From positions 1,054,001-1,118,000 of the forward strand of contig NZ_JAFCKF010000001.1 of NCBI RefSeq assembly GCF_018130545.1: a stretch of 64,000 bases of DNA, in the 5' to 3' direction. This DNA is from Bradyrhizobium tropiciagri (GTDB taxonomy: Bacteria; Pseudomonadota; Alphaproteobacteria; Rhizobiales; Xanthobacteraceae). The position numbers and the translations under genes were made by a program. Under the pieces are notes generated by a model that saw only the letters and a list, made by a program, of their open reading frames with translations, made no database searches and was not told the origin of the DNA. Below are positions 45,108 through 53,659 of this stretch, one piece after another; positions within the stretch are counted from its first letter, which is position 1; each line of letters begins with the position of its first letter.

Positions 45108-45545
45108 ATGGATTATCGAAGGCGGCTGCTGTTTCACGGTATGGCCCTGTTCCTGATCGGGCTGTTGACCGGCCTCGTCGAACAGCACTTCAGCAATGTG
45201 CGGATGGCGCTCGCGGCGCATCTCGAGGGCGTGATGAATGGCACTTTCCTGCTCGCGGTCGGTGCGATCTGGGGCGAGATCAGGCTGTCGTCGCGCGCGA
45301 GCGGCGCAGCCTATTGGGCGCTGCTGTGCGGAACCTATGGCAACTGGGCCGTGACGACGCTGGCCGCGATGCTCGGGACCGGTGCACTCTCGCCGGTCAC
45401 CGCCGCCGGGCGGAGTGCCGCGCAGTGGCAGGAAACGCTGGTGACCGCCGGGTTCATCTCGATCGGCCTGGCGATCATCGCGGCCTCGGTCCTGCTGCTG
45501 TGGGGGCTGCGCGGCAAGGCTGCGCCCATTGCGCCTAAGGCTTGA
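45108..45545 (+). CDS. Hydroxylaminobenzene mutase-like membrane protein
   Basis: A 145-residue membrane protein with four helices. The conserved N-terminal LLFHGMALFLIGLLTGLVEQ followed by NVRMALAAHLEGVMNGTFLL is the signature that I associate with hydroxylaminobenzene mutase (HabA/HabB type), which rearranges hydroxylaminoarenes to aminophenols. The ATG at 45108 follows GAGGGGG. There is no nitroarene reductase gene nearby, so the natural substrate is uncertain. The 3' end overlaps the convergent gene at 45535 by 11 bp. Confidence 0.75.
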   Translation: MDYRRRLLFHGMALFLIGLLTGLVEQHFSNVRMALAAHLEGVMNGTFLLAVGAIWGEIRLSSRASGAAYWALLCGTYGNWAVTTLAAMLGTGALSPVTAAGRSAAQWQETLVTAGFISIGLAIIAASVLLLWGLRGKAAPIAPKA

Positions 45546-45912
45546 CCCAGCGCTGCACGGCCGCCGCGGTGTCAGCCGGATTGGTGTTGAAGCAGATGGC
45601 GGCGCCAGGCGCGAGCCGGTGCACCAGGTTGAGAATCCTTTCGAACAGCAACAGCCGCTCCGGCGGCTCGCGCAGCCCGGCGCCGATCACCACGCAATCA
45701 TAGCGGCGCGCGCCGAGGGCCGCCGCCGCCACCGCTTCGGCGGTCTCGCCGAGATCGACGAGGCAGCTCTCGACATCATAGCCGAGCGTTCGCAAGCCCT
45801 CGATCTGCGCGTCGATATAGCTGCGCACCAGTTCGGGCGTGAATTGCGGGACGACGGAAAGATCGACAAAGGTCGGGTCGAGGCCGAGCGCCAGCACGGA
45901 TGGCTTCGTCAT
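45535..45912 (-). CDS. Conserved hypothetical protein
   Basis: A 125-residue protein with alternating strands and helices (SVLALGLDPTFVDLSVVPQF, YDCVVIGAGLREPPERLLLF) that looks like a Rossmann-like alpha/beta fold. No catalytic motif is recognised. It ends inside the convergent mutase-like gene by 11 bp and lies downstream of the sigma factor gene, about 70 bp away on the same strand, so it may share the transcript. Confidence 0.65.
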   Translation of the reverse strand: MTKPSVLALGLDPTFVDLSVVPQFTPELVRSYIDAQIEGLRTLGYDVESCLVDLGETAEAVAAAALGARRYDCVVIGAGLREPPERLLLFERILNLVHRLAPGAAICFNTNPADTAAAVQRWVKP

Positions 45913-45981
45913 GGCGGCAGTTCCCAGTTCGCTACATCTTGCGCGAACCTGCCAGAGGTTTGAGTCGAAATCGCGGAGCCG

Positions 45982-47280
45982 TCAGTGACGGCCTTGGTCC
46001 TGCGCGGCGCGCGCGGAGGCCGCGGCACGGCGCTTGAGGAACTCGCGCTCGCGCGCATTGCCGGCCAATGCGGCAGCGGCCTCGAACGCGGCATGCGCCT
46101 CGGCAAAGCGACTCAGCCGGTGCAGGAGATCGCCGCGCACGCTCGGGAGCAGGTGATAGGATTTCAGCGCCGGCTCATCCGCCAGACCATCGACGATCGC
46201 AAGCGCCGCCTGCGGCCCTTCGGCCATGCCGATCGCGACCGCGCGATTGAGCTCGATCACGGGCGAGTCCAGCAGCGCCGCGAGATCGCCGTACAGCGCG
46301 GCGATGCGGCGCCAGTCGGTCGCATCAGGTGCATCTGCCTCGGCGTGGCAGGCGGCGATCGCGGCCTGCAGCACATAGAAGCCGCCGGCGCCGCCGAGCT
46401 CGCGGGCTCGCGCCAGCGCCAATTGCCCGCGGCGGATTTGCAGCCGATCCCACAGCGTGCGGTTCTGCTCCATCAGCAGGATCGGCTCGCCGGCCGCATC
46501 GGTGCGCGCCGCCATCCGCGAGGCGTTGAACTCCATCAGCGCCAGCAGACCGTGCGCTTCCGGCTCGGACGGTGCGATCGACGTCAGCACGCGGCCGATG
46601 CGCAGCGCCTCGTTGCAGAGCTGCGGCCGCAGCCATTCGTCGCCGCGTGCCGCGGTATAGCCCTCGTTGAAGATCAAATAGACCACCTCGAGCACAGAGG
46701 CGAGCCGCTCGGACAGCTCCGCGCCGCGCGGCGTCTCGTAGGCGAGGCCTGAGTCCGACAGCGTGCGCTTGGCGCGCACGATGCGCTGGGCGATAGCCGC
46801 CTCGCTCTGCAGGAAGGCGCGCGCGATTTCCTCGGTGGTGAGGCCGCAGATCATCCGCAGCGCCAGCGCGGCGCGGGCCTCGCGCGACAGCCGCGGATGG
46901 CAGGCGGTGAAGATCAGCCGCAGCAGCTCGTCGCCGATGTCGTCGTCGAGCGCGGAATCGAAATCGGGCATGGTCTCCTGCTCCCGCGCCAGATCATGCG
47001 CAAGCATGCCGTGCCGCTGGCTGAGCATGCGATTGCGCCTGATATGATCGAGCGCGCGGCGCTTGGCGGTCGCCATCAGCCAGGCGCCCGGCTTTTCCGG
47101 CACGCCATCGGCCGGCCAGTGCTCGAGCGCGGCGATCAGCGCTTCCTGGGTTAGATCCTCGGCGAGCGGCACGTCGCGCAGCATCCGCGACAGGCTGGTG
47201 ATCAGCCGCGGCTGCTCGATGCGCCACACACCGAGGATGGTGCGCTTGACGTCGTCCTCCGTCACGCCGGCCACCGGCAT
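45982..47280 (-). CDS. ECF42-type RNA polymerase sigma factor with C-terminal extension
   Basis: A 432-residue sigma factor. Region 2 contains DVPLAEDLTQEALIAALEHW and GAWLMATAKRRALDHIRRN, and region 4 contains LRMICGLTTEEIARAFLQSE and AQRIVRAKRTL. The additional 200 residues after region 4 form a helical, TPR-like extension (for example ARARELGGAGGFYVLQAAIA), the mark of the ECF42 group. Two DGPF/YCII genes lie directly upstream, the usual partner of this group. There is no anti-sigma gene, consistent with control through the C-terminal extension. Confidence 0.9.
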   Translation of the reverse strand: MPVAGVTEDDVKRTILGVWRIEQPRLITSLSRMLRDVPLAEDLTQEALIAALEHWPADGVPEKPGAWLMATAKRRALDHIRRNRMLSQRHGMLAHDLAREQETMPDFDSALDDDIGDELLRLIFTACHPRLSREARAALALRMICGLTTEEIARAFLQSEAAIAQRIVRAKRTLSDSGLAYETPRGAELSERLASVLEVVYLIFNEGYTAARGDEWLRPQLCNEALRIGRVLTSIAPSEPEAHGLLALMEFNASRMAARTDAAGEPILLMEQNRTLWDRLQIRRGQLALARARELGGAGGFYVLQAAIAACHAEADAPDATDWRRIAALYGDLAALLDSPVIELNRAVAIGMAEGPQAALAIVDGLADEPALKSYHLLPSVRGDLLHRLSRFAEAHAAFEAAAALAGNAREREFLKRRAAASARAAQDQGRH

Positions 47281-47296
47281 GCGGCCGAGGCGACCG

Positions 47297-47647
47297 TCAG
47301 CACTCCATGAAGGGACGAACCTCGCATGACAGTTCCCAATCCGGCATGTGGTCGAGGTGGAGTTGCATGAACTCGACCGCGCGCGCCACGGCCTCCTCCT
47401 TGTCCTTCAGCTCGAACACCGCGTAGCCGCCGACCACTTCCTTGGCCTCCATGAAGGGGCCGTCGGTGACGGTGAGCTTGCGATCCTTGATCTTCACTTC
47501 CGCACCCGCCGTGCGCGGCAGCAGCGCGCCGGTATCGAGCATGCGGCCGGCCGCGATCTCGCGTTCGGCGAGCTTGCCGATCGCCTCCCGCAACGGCGGG
47601 TTCGGCAGCATCGGCTTCTCGGCCACCAGGACATACATGAAGCGCAT
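47297..47647 (-). CDS. YCII/DGPF-family protein 1
   Basis: A 116-residue dimeric ferredoxin-like YCII protein. The DGPF motif is VTDGPFMEAKEVVGGYAVFEL, followed by EAVARAVEFMQLHLDHMPDW. The ATG at 47647 follows GAGGAGG. It lies between the second YCII gene and the ECF42 sigma factor gene, with 16 bp to the latter. Function in the cell is unknown; partners of ECF42 factors are often regulated by them. Confidence 0.88.
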   Translation of the reverse strand: MRFMYVLVAEKPMLPNPPLREAIGKLAEREIAAGRMLDTGALLPRTAGAEVKIKDRKLTVTDGPFMEAKEVVGGYAVFELKDKEEAVARAVEFMQLHLDHMPDWELSCEVRPFMEC

Positions 47648-47678
47648 CGCCTGTCCTCCTCTTGGTCTTCCCCTTGGC

Positions 47679-48050
47679 CTACTCGGGACACTGGCCGGCA
47701 AAGCCCGCGAAGGCGCGGACCTCGCAGGTGCCTTCCCAGCCGGGCATGTGATCCTTGTGCAGCTGCATGAACTCGACGGCGAGCGCCACGGCCTCTTCCT
47801 TGCTGCGCAGCTCGAAGATCGCGTAACCGCCGATCACTTCCTTGGCCTCGACAAAGGGACCGTCGACGACGTTGAGATTGCCATCGGTAATCCGGACCTG
47901 CGCGCCGGTCGCGAGCGGCATCAGCCCGCCGGTATCGACCATGCGGCCGGCCTTGATCTCGCGGTCGGCGAGCGTATGCATGGCCTCCAGCAGCGCCGGG
48001 GTCGGCTTTGCCGCCGGCTGGGGCGAGGTGACGATCGACATAAAGCGCAT
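47679..48050 (-). CDS. YCII/DGPF-family protein 2
   Basis: A 123-residue paralogue of the neighbouring protein, with VVDGPFVEAKEVIGGYAIFE and AVALAVEFMQLHKDHMPGWE. It is the first gene of the YCII-YCII-sigma unit, with 31 bp before the second YCII gene. The two copies look like a tandem duplication. Confidence 0.88.
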   Translation of the reverse strand: MRFMSIVTSPQPAAKPTPALLEAMHTLADREIKAGRMVDTGGLMPLATGAQVRITDGNLNVVDGPFVEAKEVIGGYAIFELRSKEEAVALAVEFMQLHKDHMPGWEGTCEVRAFAGFAGQCPE

Positions 48051-48194
48051 GAAATGTTCCCTTTTCCGGCGAGCCGCGGGGTGATCGCGGTGAAAACCGG
48101 CTCGCTATGGGAGACGACGATCCGGCAGCCGCCGGATCGACAGGGGCTGGGAAATTATTTTGGGGGTGCAATCCAGACGCAGGATCGCCCCTTC

Positions 48195-48220
48195 GTCGTC
48201 CCTGCGAAAGCAGGGACGAC
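48195..48220. terminator. Stable hairpin with GAAA loop
   Basis: Stem GTCGTCCCTGC and GCAGGGACGAC (11 bp, no mismatch) closed by GAAA. It begins 26 nt after the stop of the gene at 48246. There is no T-run on the minus strand, so it is a weak candidate for intrinsic termination and may instead be half of a GTCGTCCC-type repeat, protecting the 3' end of the operon mRNA. Confidence 0.4.
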
Positions 48221-48245
48221 ACGCGGTTTGTGGCAACGCCGCCGC

Positions 48246-48941
48246 TTACTGCTCCCGCAGCATGATCAGCGGGTCGGCGCTGTCGGGGACGCGGCGCCAC
48301 TGGGCGTTGTCGTCGGCCTCGAATTGCCAGGTCTCGCCCTTGGCCGACATCAGGATGATCTGGCCGTGGTCGAGCCGCCATTGCGTCGGGTTGAAGGCGG
48401 CGACGGCGGGATCGCATTTGCCCTTCAGGAACACCTGGAAATTATCGTTGCCGGCGTCGGTGTTGGTCAGCACCAGGCCGCAGATCGCCTGGCCGTTGCC
48501 GCGAACCATCGACCAGTCGCCGATCATCTGGTCCATTGACTTGGCGAGCGAACGGGCCGCTGCGAGGTTTTGCAGGATGTAGACGCCCTCGTTGGTGCGC
48601 ATGCCCTCGAAGATGCCGGTCTCGACCTCGGTGAAATCGATTACGGCCTCGCCGGTCGCATTTTGCAGCCGCACGATGTCACCGAGGCCCTTGATGCTCC
48701 AGCCGGCGATGTCCTTCGTGAAGGGCAGCGCGGCGGCGCAGGCCGGCTCGAGCTCGAGCTTGAAGCCTTGTGGCGTCGTATCGCTCTTCAGCGTCACGAC
48801 GCAGGTCTTGCTGCGCTCGGTGGTGGCGAGCTCCCACTGCCCGATCATGTCCTTCTGCAACGTCTTGACGTCCTGCGCGGCTGCCGGACCGGATGCGGCC
48901 AGCAGCACGAGCAGGACGACGTTGCAGCGGGACAAGGGCAT
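48246..48941 (-). CDS. Exported protein with two Inh/AprI-like domains
   Basis: A 231-residue protein: signal peptide MPLSRCNVVLLVLLAASGPA (cleavage near AAAQD), then two related beta-barrel units. The first (about 30-110) begins DMIGQWELATTERSKTCVVTLKSD, the second (about 130-230) MIGDWSMVRGNGQAICGLVL. The GxWxL... C-V-L pattern is that of the alkaline protease inhibitor (Inh) domain. It is the last gene of the transporter operon, its ATG overlapping the previous TGA (TGATG). A protease target is not evident; a lipocalin-like role is also possible. Confidence 0.78.
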   Translation of the reverse strand: MPLSRCNVVLLVLLAASGPAAAQDVKTLQKDMIGQWELATTERSKTCVVTLKSDTTPQGFKLELEPACAAALPFTKDIAGWSIKGLGDIVRLQNATGEAVIDFTEVETGIFEGMRTNEGVYILQNLAAARSLAKSMDQMIGDWSMVRGNGQAICGLVLTNTDAGNDNFQVFLKGKCDPAVAAFNPTQWRLDHGQIILMSAKGETWQFEADDNAQWRRVPDSADPLIMLREQ

Positions 48942-49924
48942 CAGCGATCCCTGACGGGCGTTTCGGCAACCGGCGTCAGCGGCGGCTTGCCGGCGAACCA
49001 GTTCTTGATGTTGTCGACCACGAGCTGGTCCATCGCATTGCGCGTGACCACCGAGGCCGAGCCGATATGCGGCAGCAGCACGACGTTCTGCATCGCCTTC
49101 AATTCGTCCGGCACGTTCGGCTCGGCCGCGAACACGTCGAGGCCGGCAGCCAGGATGGTGCCGGATTTCAGCGCCGCGACCAGCGCCGGCTCGTCGACCA
49201 CGGAGCCGCGCGCGACATTGATCAGCACGCCGCGGGGCCCAAGCGCCTTCAGGACGTCGGCATTGATCATCTTGGCGGTCGAGGCGCCGCCCGGCACGAT
49301 GACGATCAGGGTGTCGACCGCCTTCGCCATCTCGATCAGATCGGGATAGTGCTTGTAGGAAACGTCCTTGGACGGATTGCGCGAGTGATACGACACCGGC
49401 ACCCGCGAGGCTTCGAGACGCCGCCCGATCGCCTGGCCGATCCGGCCCATGCCGACGATGCCGATCTTGCGGTCACGCAACGAGCCGACGCTGAGCGGAT
49501 AATTCTGGGTCTGCCACAGGCCGGAGCGCACATAGCGGTCGGCCTTGACGAATTCACGCAGCGTCGCGATCAACAGTCCCATCGCGACGTCGGCGACCTC
49601 CTCGGTCAGCACGTCAGGCGTGTTGGTGACCACGATATTGTGATCGCGCGCATAGGCGGAATCGACGTGGTCGTACCCGACGCCGAAGCTGCCGACGATC
49701 TCGAGCTTCGGAAACTGTGCCATCGCGGTCTTGTCGGTCGCCATCGTGTGGTAGGTGACGGCGATGCCGCGGATCTTGGCCATGGTGTCGGGCGTCAAGC
49801 GCTCGAGGTCGCCGCGGCTTTCGGCCTTGTGCAGCACATACTGATCGGAAAAGCCGTTTTCGAGGATTGGCCTGACAGGTCCATAGATCAACAGATCGAT
49901 CTTTTCGGAAGAAATCGGGGCCAT
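48941..49924 (-). CDS. D-2-hydroxyacid dehydrogenase (glyoxylate/hydroxypyruvate reductase-like)
   Basis: A 327-residue NAD(P) dehydrogenase. The nucleotide motif is KIGIVGMGRIGQAIGRRLEA, the catalytic Arg lies in NVARGSVVDEPALVAALKSG, the Glu in LDVFAAEPNVPDEL and the His in NVVLLPHIGSASVV. The substrate is one of the small 2-oxo acids. The ATG at 49924 overlaps the TGA of the ABC permease gene (TGATG). A dehydrogenase inside an NMT1-type transporter operon suggests that the imported compound or its product is a 2-hydroxy or 2-oxo acid. Confidence 0.92.
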   Translation of the reverse strand: MAPISSEKIDLLIYGPVRPILENGFSDQYVLHKAESRGDLERLTPDTMAKIRGIAVTYHTMATDKTAMAQFPKLEIVGSFGVGYDHVDSAYARDHNIVVTNTPDVLTEEVADVAMGLLIATLREFVKADRYVRSGLWQTQNYPLSVGSLRDRKIGIVGMGRIGQAIGRRLEASRVPVSYHSRNPSKDVSYKHYPDLIEMAKAVDTLIVIVPGGASTAKMINADVLKALGPRGVLINVARGSVVDEPALVAALKSGTILAAGLDVFAAEPNVPDELKAMQNVVLLPHIGSASVVTRNAMDQLVVDNIKNWFAGKPPLTPVAETPVRDR

Positions 49925-50712
49925 CAACTGTCCTTTCCTAACGCGCTTTCATGCCAACGCCGCAACAAGAGGTGCGAAACTAGCGCCAGCACCCCATAGA
50001 TGACAATCCCGGCCAGCGATAGCAGCAGAAGGGCTGCGAACATGCGGGGAATATTCAGCCGGTAGCCGGATTCAGCGATCCGGAAGGCAAGGCCCGAGCC
50101 GGCGCCGGCGCTGCCCGCCGCGATCTCCGCCACCACGGCGCCGATCAACGACAATCCTCCGGCGATACGCAGGCCGCCGAGGATATAGGGCAGCGCCGCC
50201 GGCAGCTTCAGGAACAGCAGCGTCTGCAGCTTCGAGGCGCCATACAATTGAAACAATCCGGCGAGGTTGCGGTCGACCGAGCTGAGGCCGAGCGTGGTGT
50301 TCGACAGCACTGGAAAGAACGCCACGATCCAGGCGCAGACGATCACCGCGGTCTGCTGCTGCAGATAAATCAAAAGCAGCGGCGCGATCGCGATCACCGG
50401 CGTGACCTGCAGCACCACGGCATAGGGAAACAGCGAATATTCCAGCCATTTCGACTGGTTGAACAGCAACGCCAGCACGACGCCGCCGATCGCGGCCGCC
50501 ACAAAACCTTCGAGCGTGGTCAGCAGCGTGACGCCGAGCGACTGCGACAGGATCGGCCAGTCCGCGACCAGGGTCTTCAGCACCAATAGCGGGCTCGGCA
50601 GCACGTAGGGCTGGATGCCATAGGCGCGGACGATCGCTTCCCAGAGCAGGAGCCCCGCGGCGAACACCGCGATCGGCAACACGAAGCGAACGAGGTCCTG
50701 CGGAGACTTCAT
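49924..50712 (-). CDS. ABC permease (SsuC/TauC/ThiX type)
   Basis: Inner-membrane permease of 262 residues with six hydrophobic segments and the EAA loop LAGLFQLYGASKLQTLLFLKLPAALPYI. The ATG at 50712 overlaps the ATPase stop by 4 nt (ATGA). Together with the ATPase and the NMT1-like receptor it forms a complete importer of the nitrate/sulfonate/thiamine-precursor class. Confidence 0.9.
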   Translation of the reverse strand: MKSPQDLVRFVLPIAVFAAGLLLWEAIVRAYGIQPYVLPSPLLVLKTLVADWPILSQSLGVTLLTTLEGFVAAAIGGVVLALLFNQSKWLEYSLFPYAVVLQVTPVIAIAPLLLIYLQQQTAVIVCAWIVAFFPVLSNTTLGLSSVDRNLAGLFQLYGASKLQTLLFLKLPAALPYILGGLRIAGGLSLIGAVVAEIAAGSAGAGSGLAFRIAESGYRLNIPRMFAALLLLSLAGIVIYGVLALVSHLLLRRWHESALGKDS

Positions 50713-51512
50713 GCGCCCGCCTGCCCTGCATAAGACGGCGCCAACGCGCCGGAAACTTCGCGGCAGAACGCGGCATATTCGGCAGAGGTACGAAACTCCT
50801 CGCCGCGCGGCTCTGATGAAGTGATGCGAAACTCGGCACCGATCCGGCCCGGACGCGCCGTCATCACGATCACGCGCTCCGAGAGATAGACCGACTCGAA
50901 CACCGAGTGCGTCACGAAGATGACGGTCTTGTGCAGATTGCGCCACAGCGACAACAGATCGTTGTTGAGGCGAAAGCGCGTGATCTCATCGAGCGCCGCG
51001 AACGGCTCGTCCATCAAGAGAATATCCGGATCGGTGACCAGCGCGCGCGCCAGCGACACCCGCATCTTCATGCCGCCGGACAATTCGCGCGGATAGGCGC
51101 TGGCGAACTCCGCAAGCCCGACCTGGTCCAGCGCAGCATCGATGCGCGCATCGGCAGCGGCGGCAGGCAGACGGGCAAGCTTCAGCGGCAGGCGGACATT
51201 GTCGTGCACATTGGCCCACGGCATCAGGGTCGGCTCCTGAAACACGAAGCCGATCGTGTGGCTGCCGCGCTGCGCCGCGCCGTGGTGGGCCAGCTCGACC
51301 GTGCCGGTGCTCGGCGCGGCAAGGCCTGCGATGATTCGGAGCGCGGTGGATTTGCCGCAACCGGAGGGCCCGAGCAATGAGACGAACTCGCCACGCCCCA
51401 CATCGAGGTCGAGCGGGCCCAGCGCCGTCACGCCGCTGTCATAGGTCTTGGTCACGCCGCGCAGGCGCACGGCCGACCCGCTATCCGATCCTGACAACCC
51501 AGGCTCCGCCAT
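50709..51512 (-). CDS. ABC importer ATPase (SsuB/TauB type)
   Basis: A 267-residue ATPase with Walker A LLGPSGCGKSTALRII, Q-loop FVFQEPTLMPWANV, signature LSGGMKMRVSLARAL and Walker B ILLMDEPFAALDEITR, ending in the H-loop FVTHSVFESVYL. The MPW after the Q-loop is typical of the taurine/sulfonate/thiamine-precursor family. It lies 16 bp after the receptor gene. Confidence 0.92.
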   Translation of the reverse strand: MAEPGLSGSDSGSAVRLRGVTKTYDSGVTALGPLDLDVGRGEFVSLLGPSGCGKSTALRIIAGLAAPSTGTVELAHHGAAQRGSHTIGFVFQEPTLMPWANVHDNVRLPLKLARLPAAAADARIDAALDQVGLAEFASAYPRELSGGMKMRVSLARALVTDPDILLMDEPFAALDEITRFRLNNDLLSLWRNLHKTVIFVTHSVFESVYLSERVIVMTARPGRIGAEFRITSSEPRGEEFRTSAEYAAFCREVSGALAPSYAGQAGA

Positions 51513-51528
51513 CGCGATTCCGCAGCCG

Positions 51529-52560
51529 TCAGTTCTTCGGCCGGAGCTCGACGCCGACCGCCTTGTTGACGAAGCGCAGCGTGTAGCCCTGGCGATAGTC
51601 GATGGTGCTCTTCACCACGCCGGCGCGCACCATCTTGTCGAAGAAGCTCGCCATCCGCTCGTCGGTCATGGCGCCGATGCCGTTCTTGATGGAATCTCCG
51701 GAGTCGACGATGCCATACTCGCGCATCTTGGCGACGCAATAGGCCAGCAGCTCGTCGTTCATGTCAGGGTTGAGCTTCTTGATCATCGCATTGCCGGCCG
51801 AGTTGTCGCCGTAGACGTAAGTGTACCAGCCGACGATTGAGGCATCGACAAAGCGCTGCACCAGGTCAGGCTTCTTGTCGACCAGGTCGCGGCGGGTTTC
51901 GATCAGCGTCGAGTAGGAGTTGAAGCCGTAATCGGCAATCAGGAGAACATTTGGCTTGAAGCCCGCGGCCTTCTCGACCGCAAAGGGTTCCGAGGTGACG
52001 TAGCCCTGCATCGCGGTCTGCTTGTTCACGATGAAGGGCTGCGGATTGAACGTGTAGGGCTTCACCTTGTTTTCATCGAAGCCGTATTCCGACTTCAGCC
52101 ACTGGAAGTAGCTGGTGATGCCTTCCTTCGAGATCAGCAAGGTCAGCGGCTTCAGATCCTCGATCTTGGCGACCTTGGCCTCGGGATGGGTGAGGAAGAC
52201 CTGCGGGTCTTTCTGGAACATGGCGGCGACCGCGACCAGCGGCACGTTGTTGGTGACGGCGTCGAAAGTCTGCAACGAGTTCGCGCTCATGAAGAAGTCG
52301 AGCTTGCCCGCGATCAAGAGCATGCGGTTGTTCTCGTTGGGACCACCGGGCACGATGGTGACGTCGAGGCCGTATTTCTTGTAGGTGCCGTCGGCCAGCG
52401 CCTGGAAGAACCCGCCATGCTCGCCCTCGGCGACCCAATTGGTGCCGAACGAGACCTTGTCCAGAGTCTGCGCTCGTGCCGGGACAAGGGCCACGGCGAG
52501 GCCGAAGGCGGCGGCCAGCAGGCTCGTGGTTAACGCTCGCGGCAAAAAGGCCCGGATCAT
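51529..52560 (-). CDS. NMT1/THI5-like periplasmic receptor
   Basis: A 343-residue binding protein with signal peptide IRAFLPRALTTSLLAAAFGL, cleaved near ARAQT. The mature start KVSFGTNWVAEGEHGGFFQA is the NMT1/THI5 signature, and the central YGLDVTIVPGGPNENNRML follows the same pattern. Family receptors bind thiamine pyrimidine precursors, riboflavin or other ring compounds. It opens the operon receptor-ATPase-permease-dehydrogenase-Inh protein. GGAG lies upstream of the ATG at 52560. Confidence 0.9.
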   Translation of the reverse strand: MIRAFLPRALTTSLLAAAFGLAVALVPARAQTLDKVSFGTNWVAEGEHGGFFQALADGTYKKYGLDVTIVPGGPNENNRMLLIAGKLDFFMSANSLQTFDAVTNNVPLVAVAAMFQKDPQVFLTHPEAKVAKIEDLKPLTLLISKEGITSYFQWLKSEYGFDENKVKPYTFNPQPFIVNKQTAMQGYVTSEPFAVEKAAGFKPNVLLIADYGFNSYSTLIETRRDLVDKKPDLVQRFVDASIVGWYTYVYGDNSAGNAMIKKLNPDMNDELLAYCVAKMREYGIVDSGDSIKNGIGAMTDERMASFFDKMVRAGVVKSTIDYRQGYTLRFVNKAVGVELRPKN

Positions 52561-52705
52561 GGTTGGACTCCGTCTGATATTATGGCCCATGATGGAAGGC
52601 GGGACACGTGGACCGCGCCCGGAGACGCGAACGCCTCGAATGATGTTAGACAAACTAGCCTGCAAATCCATCCAATGAAACGCTTGTATTGAGACGACCG
52701 GCTCG

Positions 52706-53512
52706 ATGACTTCTCAGCTCCCGCCCCGTGACTGGACCGCCATCCACTGGCCCGACCTCGCCAAGGGGGCGGCGGCGCGCTGGATCGCGGTGCTGCCGCT
52801 GGCTGCGACCGAGCAGCACGGGCCGCATCTGCCGCTTGGAACCGACGTCATGATCGGCGAGGCGTATCTGGCGCGGGTGCGCGAGCTGCTGCCGGCGGCG
52901 ATCCCGGCCACGTTCCTGCCAGTGCAGCCGGTCGGCATCTCCACCGAGCACATCGACTTTCCCGGCACCCTGACGCTGCCGACCTCGGTCGCACTGAAGA
53001 GCTGGATGGCGCTCGGCGAGAGTGTGGCGCGCGCCGGGATCAGGAAGCTCGTGATCGTGACCAGCCATGGCGGCAATTCCGCCGCGATGCAGCTGGTGGC
53101 GCAGGATCTGCGCGCGCAGCACAAGATGCTGGTGGTGACCACGAGCTGGTCGCGCTTCGGCACGCCGGACGGGGTGTTCGATGCCGACGAACTGCGCCAC
53201 GGCATCCATGGCGGCGCGGTCGAGACCTCGATCATGCTGGCGAAGTATCCGCAACATGTGCGCAAGGATGCGATCGCGGACTTCAAACCCGCGAGCGTGC
53301 AAATTGAGAAAGATTACCGCTTGCTGTCGACGCAGCGGCCGGCGCCGTTCGCCTGGCAGGCGCAGGACCTCAATCCGAGCGGCGCGATCGGCGATGCGAC
53401 CAAGGCCTCTGCCGACAAGGGAGACAAGCTGATCGACCACGGCGCACGCGCGTTCTGCGAACTGCTCGCCGACGTCGACAGGTTCGATCCCGGCGTATTT
53501 CGCGGCAACTGA
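52706..53512 (+). CDS. Creatininase-family amidohydrolase
   Basis: A 268-residue enzyme with the metal motif PLAATEQHGPHLPLGTDVMI, the second motif VTSHGGNSAAMQLVA and IHGGAVETSIMLAKYP. The family hydrolyses cyclic amides (creatinine) or formamides in flavin and deazaflavin biosynthesis (ArfB, MftE-like). It is divergent from the NMT1-type transporter operon, and the 146-bp gap is likely a shared promoter region; a link through a ring-amide substrate is attractive but unproven. Confidence 0.9.
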   Translation: MTSQLPPRDWTAIHWPDLAKGAAARWIAVLPLAATEQHGPHLPLGTDVMIGEAYLARVRELLPAAIPATFLPVQPVGISTEHIDFPGTLTLPTSVALKSWMALGESVARAGIRKLVIVTSHGGNSAAMQLVAQDLRAQHKMLVVTTSWSRFGTPDGVFDADELRHGIHGGAVETSIMLAKYPQHVRKDAIADFKPASVQIEKDYRLLSTQRPAPFAWQAQDLNPSGAIGDATKASADKGDKLIDHGARAFCELLADVDRFDPGVFRGN

Positions 53513-53659
53513 CCGGGAAATCCTTCGCCCCGGCGGCCGCGACGAAACAATTCACGAAACCATATTTCCTGGATCGTCTTCGAACCGGAACCGGAAAGCC
53601 TCCGTCCAACGGGCATGCGGACCACACCGGCGCCGCCCTCAAACAGGATGGAGTTCTCC

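Noticed and set aside
48195-48220. Rho-independent terminator with certainty
   Set aside because: The hairpin is perfect, but no T-run follows in the transcribed direction, so it was only listed as weak.
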